NCBI RefSeq assembly: GCF_947378715.1 | Contig: NZ_CANCLE010000081.1 | Span: forward strand, 1 to 17,388 | Direction of reading: 5' to 3' | Source of the DNA: Phenylobacterium aquaticum | GTDB taxonomy: Bacteria; Pseudomonadota; Alphaproteobacteria; Caulobacterales; Caulobacteraceae | Length of the DNA stretch: 17,388 bases | Shown: piece by piece, positions 5,835 through 13,616 of the stretch | How positions within the stretch are numbered: the first letter of the stretch is position 1 | How the letters are laid out: the number at the start of each line of letters is the position of its first letter | Program-made: the position numbers and the translations under genes | The notes under the pieces: model-generated | The model's database searches: none | What the model was told of the DNA's origin: nothing | What the model saw: the letters and a program-made list of their open reading frames with translations, nothing else

Positions 5835-6788
5835 TCAGACCGGCCGCTTCATCCGCACTTCGCGCACCGTGCGGGTCGCCGAGTTCATGACCAGGGTGTG
5901 GGTGTGGACAAAACCGCCCTCCAGCCGCACCCCGTCCAGCAGGGCGCCGTTGGTCACCCCCGTGGCCGCGAAGATGGCGTCGGCGCGGACCATCTCATGC
6001 AGGTCGTATTTCTTGTCGAAGTCGGTAATGCCGACCCGGGCGGCGCGCGCCTTCTCGTCGTGGCTGCGGAACACCAGCCGCCCCTGGAACTGGCCGCCGA
6101 CGCACTTCAGCGCCGCACAGGCCAGCACGCCCTCCGGCGCCCCGCCCTGCCCCATATAGAGGTCGACCCCCGTGGTCGGGTCGGCGGCGTTCATCACGCC
6201 GGCCACATCGCCGTCGGTGATCAGGTGGACCCGGGCGCCCACGGCGCGAACCTGGGCGATGATCTCGGCATGGCGGGGGCGGTCGAGGACGCAGACCGTG
6301 ATCTCGGTGGCCTCCACGCCCTTGGCGTCGGCCAGGGCCTGGATGTTCTCGGCCGGGGATTTGTCGAGGTCGATGACGCCTTCCGGATAGCCCGGGCCGC
6401 AGGCGATCTTGTCCATATAGGTGTCGGGCGCGTTCAGCAGGCTGCCCTTGGGCGCCCAGGCCATGACGGTGAGCGCATTGGCCATGGCCTTGGCGGTCAG
6501 GGTCGTGCCCTCCAACGGATCCAGGGCGATGTCGATCTTGGGGCCTTTGCCCTTGCCGACCTTCTCGCCGATATAGAGCATGGGCGCCTCGTCGCGCTCG
6601 CCCTCGCCGATGACGATCTGGCCGTCGATATTCAGGTCGTTGAGCGCGGTGCGCATGGCGTCGACGGCGGCCTGGTCGGCGGCGATCTCGTCCCCGCGTC
6701 CGACCAGCTTCCAGGCGGCGATCGCGGCGATCTCCGTGACCCGGACTGCGTCCATCACCAGGCCGCGATCCAGAACTTCAGAACTCAT
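5835..6788 (-). CDS. glpX: Class II fructose-1,6-bisphosphatase GlpX
   Basis: The 317-residue protein matches GlpX throughout: GRGDE (30-34) with the metal ligand Asp33, VIGEGERDEAPML (59-71), ALDPLEGTT (88-96), LITDGDVAG (189-197), GGAPEGVL (215-222) and the C-terminal block ATGVTNGALLDGV. It hydrolyses fructose-1,6-bisphosphate (and in some bacteria sedoheptulose-1,7-bisphosphate) to the monophosphate in gluconeogenesis, using a metal ion. The start ATG 6786-6788 has GGGAGAG upstream. The 51-bp gap to the upstream hom gene holds a small hairpin (TCCCGG at 6808-6813, CCGGGA at 6819-6824) just before the ribosome binding site. It lies in one operon with alaC and hom upstream and recJ 4 bp downstream. 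Confidence 0.97.
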   Translation of the reverse strand: MSSEVLDRGLVMDAVRVTEIAAIAAWKLVGRGDEIAADQAAVDAMRTALNDLNIDGQIVIGEGERDEAPMLYIGEKVGKGKGPKIDIALDPLEGTTLTAKAMANALTVMAWAPKGSLLNAPDTYMDKIACGPGYPEGVIDLDKSPAENIQALADAKGVEATEITVCVLDRPRHAEIIAQVRAVGARVHLITDGDVAGVMNAADPTTGVDLYMGQGGAPEGVLACAALKCVGGQFQGRLVFRSHDEKARAARVGITDFDKKYDLHEMVRADAIFAATGVTNGALLDGVRLEGGFVHTHTLVMNSATRTVREVRMKRPV

Positions 6789-6839
6789 CCGTGACTCTCC
6801 CGCCGTATCCCGGCTGAACCGGGAAGTATCTGCAGATTC

Positions 6840-8129
6840 TCAGATGCGCGCGATGCGCAAGAGCCGGGGTCTATCTAGGACCGAAGACAGATTCGCGATG
6901 CGGTCTATGGCCGCTGTCAGCACGGATTCCGCGACGGCATGGGTGGTCAGCACGATGGGAACACCTTCGGCGTTCTCGACCGGCTTTTGCAGGAAACTCT
7001 CGATCGACACCCCGGCCTCGGCCAGGGTCTCGGAGACGGCGGCGATCACGCCGGGCTCATCCTTGACCAGGAAGCGCAGATAGGCGCGGCCCATGGACTT
7101 GGAGGGATCGACCTTGGTGAAGGGTTTCAGGGTGTCGGCCGGGCGCTGGAACACCGGCCGGACGGCGCCGGTCATGACATCGGCGATGTCGGCGGCCACG
7201 GCGGCCGCGGTGGGACCGGAGCCCGCGCCGGGACCCTGGATGAAGATCCGGCCGATCCGCTCGCCTTCGATGAACAGGGCGTTGAGCGCCCCGCCGGCCT
7301 GGGCCAAGGGGTGGTTGATCGGGGCCAGCGAGGGATGCACCCGCACCAGCACGCCGTCGGGTGAGCGGTCTGCGGACGCCACCAGCTTCACGCGATAGCC
7401 GAGGTCGCGCGCCAGCTTGATGTCCATGAGATCGATCCCATCGATCCCCTCGATCTCGGCGGCGGCGAAATTGGGCGCGCAACCAAAGGCCAGGGCGGCC
7501 AGGATGGTGATCTTGTGAGCGGCGTCGAAGCCGCCGACGTCCATGGTCGGATCGGCTTCGGCATAGCCCAGGCGCTGGGCCTCGGCGAGGACGTCGGCGA
7601 AGGCCCGGCCGTGGGCCTCCATCTCGGTCAAGATGTAGTTGCAGGTGCCGTTGAGGATGCCTGCGACGCTCTTGATGTCGTCACCGACCAGGGCCTCGCG
7701 CATCATCTTGACGGCGGGGACGCCGCCCATGACCGCAGCTTCGAACAGCAGCGGCGCGCCATGGCCTTCGGCCAGGGCCGCGAGCTCGGCGCCATGCTCG
7801 GCGATCAGGGCCTTGTTGGCGGTGACCACGGGCTTGCCCAGCTTGAGCGCCGCCTCGACGGCGGCCTTGGCCGGGCCGTCGGAGCCGCCGATCAGCTCGA
7901 CGAACAGGTCATTGTCCGGCGAAGAGGCCAGGGCCACCGGATCGTCGAACCAGGGCAGGTTCGAGATGTCGAAGGGCCGGGGCCTTGAGCGCGAGCGCGC
8001 CGAGACCCCGGTGATCTGGGTCACCCCGCCGGCCGGGGCGAAGTCCGGCCGATCCGACAGGAAGTTCAGCAGGCCGGTTCCGACCGTGCCCAGGCCGGCG
8101 ACGCCGATGCGCCAGGTCTTGCTGCTCAT
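6840..8129 (-). CDS. hom: Homoserine dehydrogenase with ACT domain
   Basis: The 429-residue protein is a monofunctional homoserine dehydrogenase of standard length. An N-terminal Rossmann domain has GLGTVGTGLL (12-21) and TANKAL (103-108). The catalytic domain has GILNGTCNYIL (157-167) and the segment EADPTMDVGGFDAAHK (191-206), which contains the conserved Asp and Lys. A C-terminal ACT domain (about 352-429, starting RFLVKDEPGVIAAV) should allow feedback control by threonine. It reduces aspartate semialdehyde to homoserine with NAD(P)H, the branch point to threonine, methionine and isoleucine. Its ATG (8127-8129) overlaps the alaC TGA in an ATGA overlap, showing translational coupling. Confidence 0.97.
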   Translation of the reverse strand: MSSKTWRIGVAGLGTVGTGLLNFLSDRPDFAPAGGVTQITGVSARSRSRPRPFDISNLPWFDDPVALASSPDNDLFVELIGGSDGPAKAAVEAALKLGKPVVTANKALIAEHGAELAALAEGHGAPLLFEAAVMGGVPAVKMMREALVGDDIKSVAGILNGTCNYILTEMEAHGRAFADVLAEAQRLGYAEADPTMDVGGFDAAHKITILAALAFGCAPNFAAAEIEGIDGIDLMDIKLARDLGYRVKLVASADRSPDGVLVRVHPSLAPINHPLAQAGGALNALFIEGERIGRIFIQGPGAGSGPTAAAVAADIADVMTGAVRPVFQRPADTLKPFTKVDPSKSMGRAYLRFLVKDEPGVIAAVSETLAEAGVSIESFLQKPVENAEGVPIVLTTHAVAESVLTAAIDRIANLSSVLDRPRLLRIARI

Positions 8130-9346
8130 TGCGCCGCCAGGGTGTTGTGGGCCCGTCCGAGGATGTCGTCGGCATTGGCCAGGAACTTCTTCACATTACG
8201 CGCCGCCTGGCGGATGCGGTGCTCGTTCTCGACCAGGCCGACCCGCACGAAGCCCTCGCCATATTCCCCGAAGCCGATGCCAGGGGCTACGGCTACGCCG
8301 GCCTCCTCGATCAGCAGCTTCGAGAACAGCATGGCGCCGGCCGCCTTGAACTGCTCAGGCACGGGCGCCCAGGCGAACATCGAGGCTGGCGGCGAGGGAA
8401 TGTCCCAACCCGCCCGCTTCATGGATTCCACCAGGGTGTCGCGACGGCTCTTATAGGTGGCGCGGATCTCGTCGACGCAATCCTGGGGGCCGTTGAGCGC
8501 GGTGGCGGCGGCCACCTGGATCGGGGTGTAGGCGCCATAGTCCAGATAGGACTTCACCCGGGCCAGGGCCGAGCAGATGCGGGGATTGCCGACCACCATG
8601 CCGACCCGCCAGCCGGCCATGGCATAGGTTTTGGACAGGGAATTGACCTCGACGGCGATGTCCTTGGCGCCTTCGACCTGCAGGATCGAGGGCGGCGGGT
8701 TGTCGTCGAAATAGATCTCCGAATAGGCGATGTCGGAGATGACCAGCAGGTCGTGCTTCTTCGCGAGCGCCACGGCGTCCTTGTAGAAGTCCAGGTCCAC
8801 GCATTGGGCGGTCGGATTGGACGGATAGGACAGGATCAGCACGCTGGGCGCCGGGCTGGACTGGCGCATGGCCGCGCTGACGCCGGACAGATAGGCCTCC
8901 GGCGAGGGGGCCGGCAGGTGCCGGATCACGCCGCCGGCCATGATGAAGCCGTAGGCGTGGATCGGATAGGCCGGGTTCGGGCAGAGAATCACGTCGCCAG
9001 GCGCGGTCAGAGCCTGGGCCAGGTTGGCGAAGCCTTCCTTGGACCCCAGGGTGGCGATCACCTCGGTGTCGGGGTTCAGCTTCACGCCGAAGCGGCGGTC
9101 ATAATAGCCCGCCATGGCGCGACGCAGGCCGACAATGCCCTTGGAGGCCGAGTAGCGGCCCGCCTTGGGATCGCGGGCGGTCTCGATCAGCTTGTCGACG
9201 ATGTGCTGCGGCGTCGGCATGTCGGGATTGCCCATGCCGAAATCGATGATGTCGACGCCCTTGGCGCGCAGCCCTGCCTTGAGGCGATTGACCTCTTCGA
9301 GGACGTAGGGCGGCAGGCGTTTGATACGGTGGAATTCGGGGGTCAT
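8126..9346 (-). CDS. alaC: Class I/II aminotransferase, AlaC-type glutamate-pyruvate transaminase
   Basis: The 406-residue PLP enzyme resembles E. coli AlaC along its whole length: RLPPYVLEEV (10-19), DIIDFGMGNPD (32-42), TLGSKEGFANL (99-109), PNPAYPIHAYGF (123-134), YPSNPTAQCVDLDF (174-187) with the cofactor-contacting Asn, SDIAYSEIYFD (204-214) with Asp205, SLSKTYAMAGWR (236-247) with the Schiff-base Lys239, and SMFAWAPVPEQ. AlaC makes alanine from pyruvate and glutamate in the cytoplasm. Relatives include LL-diaminopimelate aminotransferases, so a different keto acid is possible. The position directly ahead of hom, with overlapping stop and start codons, is compatible with a role in aspartate-family synthesis. 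The start ATG 9344-9346 has only a weak ribosome binding site. It is the first gene of the four-gene operon. Confidence 0.92.
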   Translation of the reverse strand: MTPEFHRIKRLPPYVLEEVNRLKAGLRAKGVDIIDFGMGNPDMPTPQHIVDKLIETARDPKAGRYSASKGIVGLRRAMAGYYDRRFGVKLNPDTEVIATLGSKEGFANLAQALTAPGDVILCPNPAYPIHAYGFIMAGGVIRHLPAPSPEAYLSGVSAAMRQSSPAPSVLILSYPSNPTAQCVDLDFYKDAVALAKKHDLLVISDIAYSEIYFDDNPPPSILQVEGAKDIAVEVNSLSKTYAMAGWRVGMVVGNPRICSALARVKSYLDYGAYTPIQVAAATALNGPQDCVDEIRATYKSRRDTLVESMKRAGWDIPSPPASMFAWAPVPEQFKAAGAMLFSKLLIEEAGVAVAPGIGFGEYGEGFVRVGLVENEHRIRQAARNVKKFLANADDILGRAHNTLAAQ

Positions 9347-9395
9347 TTAAAGCTCGTGCCGCAGGCTCGCGGCGGTGGGGAGCCGAAGTCGCGCA

Positions 9396-9424
9396 TGGAT
9401 AGCCCCCGTCCGGGGACGCGCCAA
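9396..9424 (-). promoter_or_regulatory. Promoter candidate for the alaC-hom-glpX-recJ operon
   Basis: On the minus strand TTGGCG (9419-9424) and TATCCA (9396-9401, preceded by GC) are separated by 17 bp. This resembles the Caulobacter housekeeping promoter pattern TTGACG with GCTAnA. It predicts a leader of about 43 nt before the alaC ATG. The spacer holds a palindrome (arms CCCCG and CGGGG around two bases), which could be an operator or a short hairpin. Confidence 0.45.
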
Positions 9425-9458
9425 GCAGGTTCGAGGTGTTTTGTGCCTCCGCGGGCCC

Positions 9459-9920
9459 CTATTTCTTGGGCGGCGGAGGCGGTGTAGCTCGGGCCCGCGC
9501 CTGCTTGGCGAAGGCTTCGGTGTCGGCCGTGGTCGATTCGGCGCCGGCGGCCGGGCCGGCCTCGGCCTGGGCGCGCTGGGCGAAGGCGTCGGTGCCGGTC
9601 AGGGACCAGGTTCCGGGCGCGGTGGCGCGGGCCAGTTCAGCCCCCTGCCCTTCCAGTTCGGCGGCGGCCTTGCCCCAGGCCCGGTCAGGGCGGATGTCCG
9701 AGGGAACCGCCGGAATCCCGGCGAAGGTGGGGAAAGGACGGTTGTTGTGCGCCACGGCGGTGATCTCTGGCGCGGCGGCGGAGGCCTTGTCGAGGGGCTG
9801 GGGCGCAAAGGGATTGGCCGCGCAACCGGACAGGCTTGCGCCGACCAGCAGACAGCCCATCAGGCCGCTGGTGCGCAGGGCGTGTCCGCCGATCACGAAA
9901 AGTCGAAGCGATGCGTTCAT
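9459..9920 (-). CDS. Small lipoprotein of unknown function
   Basis: The 153-residue protein has a basic N-terminus, a hydrophobic segment (about 18-30) and a lipobox ending SLSGC (Cys33), so it should be exported and lipidated. The rest is Ala/Pro-rich. A conserved-looking core FPTFAGIPAVPSDIRPDRAW (63-82) is followed by two imperfect repeats, TDAFAQRAQAEA (110-121) and TEAFAKQARARA (134-145), and a tail of five prolines and two lysines. I do not recognise a family with a known function. The start ATG 9918-9920 was chosen because it gives the signal peptide; the frame extends far upstream but that part runs antisense to phaC. It is divergent from phaC (82-bp gap) and lies upstream of the alaC operon on the same strand. 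Confidence 0.75.
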   Translation of the reverse strand: MNASLRLFVIGGHALRTSGLMGCLLVGASLSGCAANPFAPQPLDKASAAAPEITAVAHNNRPFPTFAGIPAVPSDIRPDRAWGKAAAELEGQGAELARATAPGTWSLTGTDAFAQRAQAEAGPAAGAESTTADTEAFAKQARARATPPPPPKK

Positions 9921-10002
9921 TTCCGTCCCGGTCTTATGCCATGATCGGCTTTGACGAAAGAGCGCGAACGTCAAGCAGCGCGCCTCGCGGGAGAAGACGT
10001 CG

Positions 10003-12108
10003 ATGAGCGAGCAACCGGTCGGCAAGTCGAAGCGCGGCGCCAAGGCGGGGAAGAGCAAGGCCAAGGGGTCCGGCAAGGCCGCCGCCAAGTCCGCCGTGAA
10101 GCCGGCCGTGGTCGAAACCCAGGCCGTCGCCAAGCCCAAGGCGAAGAAGATCGAGAAGCCGGTCGCCGTCGCCGCGCCGCCGCCCAAGGCCGCGAAGCCG
10201 AAGGCCGCGCCCAGGCCCAAGCCTGCGCCCTCGCTGGCGCCGGAGGCCGCCGCGAAGCCCGCGGCGGCGCCGCAACCCCAAGTCCAGCCAGACCCGAGAC
10301 CCGGCGCGCCAGGTTTCGATCCCAAGACCCTGACCGCCGAACAGCGCGATGCGCTGGAGAAGCTGTCGGCCAATCTGGCCCGGGCCGCGCTCACCGCCCA
10401 GGGCGCCATAGCCGAGGCGGCCCTGCGCCAGGCTGACCGTCCCGCCGCCCTGTCGCCGGACCCGATGCACGTCGCACCGGCCCTGACCGATGTCATGGGC
10501 CGCATCGCCGCGCAGCCGGATCGGATGGTCCGGGCCCAGGCCGATCTGTTCCAACGCTATATGGAGCTGTGGCAGTCGGCCGCGCGCCGCGCATCCGGCG
10601 AGCCCAGCGAACCGGTCGTGTCGCCGGCCAAGGGCGACAAGCGATTCGCCGATCCTGACTGGTCGGACAATCCGGTCTTCGACGTGATCAAGCAGTCCTA
10701 TCTGGTCACCTCGAACTGGCTGAACGCCCTGGTTTCCGATGTTCCGGGCGTCGAGCCGATGAACAAGCGCCGGGTCGAGTTCTTCATGAAGATGCTCACC
10801 GACGCCTTCTCGCCGTCGAACTTCCTGGTCTCCAACCCCGCCGCCCTGCGCGAGGCCATGGCGACCCACGGCGAGTCGCTGCTGCGCGGCATGGAGAACT
10901 TCGCCGAGGACCTTGAGCGTGGCGGCGGTCAGCTGGCGATCAGCCAGACCGACTATGAGATGTTCAAGATCGGCGAAAACGTCGCCACGGCGCCGGGCAA
11001 GGTGGTCTTCCAGAACGAGGTGCTGCAACTCCTGCAGTTCACGCCCACGACCGAGCAGGTCTACGAGATCCCGCTGGTGATCTTCCCGCCCTGGATCAAC
11101 AAGTTCTACATCCTCGACCTGCGCCCCGAGAATTCGATGATCCGCTGGCTGACCGCCCAGGGGGTCACCGTGTTCGTCGCCTCCTGGGTCAATCCGGACC
11201 AGTCGCTGGCGACCAAGACCTTCGAAGACTACATGCAGGAGGGTATCTATGAGGCCACGGCGGCGGCCATGAAGCAGGCTGGCGTGGATCGGGTGAACAC
11301 GGTCGGCTACTGCATCGGCGGCACCCTGCTTTCGGCCACCCTGTCCCACATGCAGGCGCGGGGCGACACGCGGATCAATTCGGCCACCTTCTTCGCCGCC
11401 CAGCAGGACTTCGCCGAGGCCGGCGACCTGCTGTTGTTCACCAACGAGGATTGGCTGAACGACCTGGAACAGCGGATGGACGCCGGCGGCGGGGTTCTGT
11501 CGGGCCAATCCATGGCCGACACCTTCAATGCACTTCGCTCCAACGACCTGATCTGGTCGTTCTTCGTGAACAACTATTTGATGGGCAAGGAGCCCAAGCC
11601 CTTCGACCTGCTGTTCTGGAACTCCGACCAGACCCGCATGCCCAAGACCCTGCACATGTTCTATCTGCGCAAGTTCTATGGCGAGAACGCCATGGCCAAG
11701 GGCGAACTGGTGCTGGACAATGTCCGCATCGACCTCAGCCAGGTGAAGACGCCGGTCTATGTGCAATCCTCGAAGGAGGACCACATCGCCCCGGCGCGGT
11801 CGGTCTATCGCGGGGCCAAGCTGTTCGGCGGGCCGGTGACCTTCACTCTGGCCGGTTCGGGCCACATCGCCGGGGTGATCAATGCTCCGGTCGCCCAGAA
11901 GTACCAGCACTGGACCAATTCCGACCTGCCGGCGACGGTCGAGGAGTGGATGGCCGACGCCAAGGAGGCGCCCGGGTCATGGTGGCCGCACTGGAAGACC
12001 TGGCTGGCTGAACGTTCGGGCAAGATGGTTCCGGCCCGCGATCCCGCCAAGGGGCCGCTGAAGCCGCTCGAGGACGCGCCCGGCAGCTATGTGAAGGTGA
12101 AATCCTAG
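10003..12108 (+). CDS. phaC: Class I poly(3-hydroxyalkanoate) synthase PhaC with basic N-terminal extension
   Basis: The 701-residue enzyme polymerises 3-hydroxyacyl-CoA into polyhydroxyalkanoate storage granules. The catalytic part (about 105-701) has the class I marks: PPWINKFYILDL (362-373), the lipase-like box GYCIGG (435-440) with nucleophile Cys437, KEDHIAP (591-597) with Asp593, and GSGHIAGV (618-625) with His621. The Asp-His spacing of 28 equals that of the Cupriavidus enzyme. The usual family length is near 590; the extra roughly 100 residues are at the N-terminus. The first 100 residues hold 26 Ala, 19 Lys and 19 Pro with only 5 acidic residues, like histone-H1-type bacterial tails. 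The start ATG 10003 has GGGAG 9 nt upstream; the next in-frame ATG is codon 155, inside the conserved part, so the extension is probably real. No phaA or phaB gene is nearby. Confidence 0.97.
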   Translation: MSEQPVGKSKRGAKAGKSKAKGSGKAAAKSAVKPAVVETQAVAKPKAKKIEKPVAVAAPPPKAAKPKAAPRPKPAPSLAPEAAAKPAAAPQPQVQPDPRPGAPGFDPKTLTAEQRDALEKLSANLARAALTAQGAIAEAALRQADRPAALSPDPMHVAPALTDVMGRIAAQPDRMVRAQADLFQRYMELWQSAARRASGEPSEPVVSPAKGDKRFADPDWSDNPVFDVIKQSYLVTSNWLNALVSDVPGVEPMNKRRVEFFMKMLTDAFSPSNFLVSNPAALREAMATHGESLLRGMENFAEDLERGGGQLAISQTDYEMFKIGENVATAPGKVVFQNEVLQLLQFTPTTEQVYEIPLVIFPPWINKFYILDLRPENSMIRWLTAQGVTVFVASWVNPDQSLATKTFEDYMQEGIYEATAAAMKQAGVDRVNTVGYCIGGTLLSATLSHMQARGDTRINSATFFAAQQDFAEAGDLLLFTNEDWLNDLEQRMDAGGGVLSGQSMADTFNALRSNDLIWSFFVNNYLMGKEPKPFDLLFWNSDQTRMPKTLHMFYLRKFYGENAMAKGELVLDNVRIDLSQVKTPVYVQSSKEDHIAPARSVYRGAKLFGGPVTFTLAGSGHIAGVINAPVAQKYQHWTNSDLPATVEEWMADAKEAPGSWWPHWKTWLAERSGKMVPARDPAKGPLKPLEDAPGSYVKVKS

Positions 12109-12941
12109 GCCGGGGGCCTGGGCAACATCCTCAGGCGGATCAGGACGGCCAACGCCCCGATCGGCAGCGAGAACCGCAGGAACCAGGGGGCCAGGGGAGA
12201 CAATCCCTTGGTCGCCCCAAAGCCCAGCAGATTGACCGCGACGGGCACGAAGCCGACCTGACCGGTCGTCCAGTTCATCCAGACCGAGCCCAGGCCGACG
12301 AAGGCGCCCAGCGCCCACCACCACTTGCCCTTCAAGCCGCGGCTGCGGGCGGCGCCGACGGCGGCGACCAGCATCAGCACCGGCGACAGGGCCACGGCCA
12401 GCAGGAAGCCCAGGTGACCCAGCCCCTTGCCAGGCGCGAGGAAGGCGTTGGCCTTGACCACATCGGAGGCGATCGGGTTCACCACGACCGCGTCGACCCT
12501 GTAGAGCTTGACGGTCTTGAACGGGTCCTTGCCGGCCAGCTTGAGGCCACGGTCATAGATGGTTTTCTCGCCGGTGCGCTCCACGGTCAGGTCAACCGCC
12601 AGGCTGCGGCCGGAGAACCCATAGATGTAGTTGAGCGTGGTCTGTTCGGGCGCCGCCTTGGCCCAGGGCAGGGTCCGGGTGCGGCTGGAGCTGATCAGCT
12701 TGATGCTCCACGGCGGATCGGACGGGAACAGGGCGCGGGTCTGTTCCAGGCGGTCATGATGGCCCGGATCGGCGACGACAGCCGGGGCGAGCGCGGGCTC
12801 GAGCACCGACCAGTCGTCACGCTGGATGGCGTCGATGAACCGGCGGCCCATGCGATCGGCGTCCGGCTCGGCGGTCAGGCGTTCGCAACCCGCCAGGATC
12901 AGGGCCATTCCAGCCAGAATCGCCGCCTTCGCCAATCTCAC
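12105..12941 (-). CDS. Lipoprotein with periplasmic domain and C-terminal membrane helices, unknown function
   Basis: From the GTG at 12939-12941 the protein has 278 residues. The N-terminus is a lipoprotein signal with lipobox LILAGC (Cys19). A soluble region of about 150 residues follows (DRMGRRFIDAIQRDDW near 29-44, LNYIYGFSGRSLAVDLTVER near 103-122). The C-terminal third has three or four hydrophobic segments (about 174-198, 206-224, 229-243, 254-272). An acylated N-terminus with C-terminal helices would hold the middle domain against the outer face of the inner membrane. I do not recognise the family. Upstream in-frame codons add only Arg/Pro-rich sequence and overlap the phosphatase gene, so the GTG with GGAG upstream is preferred. 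Its TAG shares the palindrome CTAG (12105-12108) with the TAG of convergent phaC. Confidence 0.75.
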   Translation of the reverse strand: MRLAKAAILAGMALILAGCERLTAEPDADRMGRRFIDAIQRDDWSVLEPALAPAVVADPGHHDRLEQTRALFPSDPPWSIKLISSSRTRTLPWAKAAPEQTTLNYIYGFSGRSLAVDLTVERTGEKTIYDRGLKLAGKDPFKTVKLYRVDAVVVNPIASDVVKANAFLAPGKGLGHLGFLLAVALSPVLMLVAAVGAARSRGLKGKWWWALGAFVGLGSVWMNWTTGQVGFVPVAVNLLGFGATKGLSPLAPWFLRFSLPIGALAVLIRLRMLPRPPA

Positions 12942-13014
12942 CTTCGCCGTCTCCGCCCCAATTCGGCGCGACCCTAGAGGCGCGGGCCCGATGCGGCAAT
13001 CGACCGTGCGCGGA

Positions 13015-13602
13015 TCAGGCCGGAAGGTCCGGGATGGCCTGCCAGCCGCAGACGATCCGTCGGGTCTTCCGTTCAAACTCGATCCAGCAACCGCCGCCGG
13101 GATGCGCGGGCTGGTCTTCGCGGCCGATCTCGACAGCCTGCAGGTGAGCCGTGAGCAGTCGGCCGACCCCGCCGTGCGACACCACCACGATGTCGCCCAT
13201 CGTCGACTCGGCGCCGATCAGATGGTCGATGGCGTCGACTATGCGAGCCTGGGCCGCCCGCGCCGTCTCCCAGCCCCGGATGCTCTCATCCGGCCGGCTG
13301 AAGAACGCCTCAACGATCTCCCAAAACTCCGGCGGGGCGACATAGCCGGTCGACGACCGCCCGTTCTCGCCGAGGTGAGGATCGATCCGGTGGGGGATGT
13401 TCAGACGCGCGGACAGGATCTCGGCGCCATCCAACGCCTTGCGCTCGTCGCTCGACCAGACCGCCGTTACGGGTCGCCGCGCCATCGCCTCGCCAAACCA
13501 GTCCATCCGCCGCCGACCTGTCGCCGACAGCGGCCACTCCGGAACCGGAACCGCGGGGTCGATGACCACCTCGGGGTGCGTCAGGAAGATCACATGGGGC
13601 AC
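13015..13602 (-). CDS. Histidine phosphatase family protein with altered RHG motif
   Basis: The 195-residue protein follows the phosphoglycerate mutase-like (histidine phosphatase) layout: VIFLTHPEV (4-12), where the His9 nucleophile is expected, WPLSATGRRRM (23-33), SSDERKA (50-56) with Arg54, the candidate acid Glu79 in LGEN, and VVVSHGG (139-145) with His143. The standard motif is R-H-G; here it is T-H-P, so the phosphate-binding Arg before the nucleophile is missing. I recall similar T-H-P variants in alphaproteobacteria, so this may be a subfamily. The substrate is unknown. The start is taken as GTG 13600-13602, 14 bp after the msrB stop codon, because it begins directly before the first beta-strand. 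A start further upstream would overlap msrB. It probably shares a transcript with msrB. Confidence 0.8.
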   Translation of the reverse strand: MPHVIFLTHPEVVIDPAVPVPEWPLSATGRRRMDWFGEAMARRPVTAVWSSDERKALDGAEILSARLNIPHRIDPHLGENGRSSTGYVAPPEFWEIVEAFFSRPDESIRGWETARAAQARIVDAIDHLIGAESTMGDIVVVSHGGVGRLLTAHLQAVEIGREDQPAHPGGGCWIEFERKTRRIVCGWQAIPDLPA

Positions 13603-13616
13603 GATCCCAGGCTGGA

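Noticed and set aside
5667..6794. Plus-strand open frame (375 codons) opposite glpX and the recJ start
   Set aside because: It is a shadow of the high GC third-position bias in glpX, with no ribosome binding site or family match.
6835..6929. Three GATTC (GANTC methylation) sites at 6835, 6888 and 6925
   Set aside because: They fall in the end of hom and the gap before glpX; three in 95 bp is not striking enough to claim methylation control.
8129..9487. Plus-strand open frame (452 codons) opposite alaC
   Set aside because: It is antisense to a fully recognisable aminotransferase gene; the translation is low-complexity and matches no family.
9951..9956. TTGACG in the phaC upstream region as a -35 element
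   Set aside because: No acceptable -10 sequence follows at a normal distance, so the phaC promoter could not be located.
9934..11910. Long minus-strand open frame (658 codons) opposite phaC
   Set aside because: It is the mirror of a GC-rich coding frame. Its translation is His/Gly/Arg/Leu-rich without any domain, and phaC with all catalytic residues is on the other strand.
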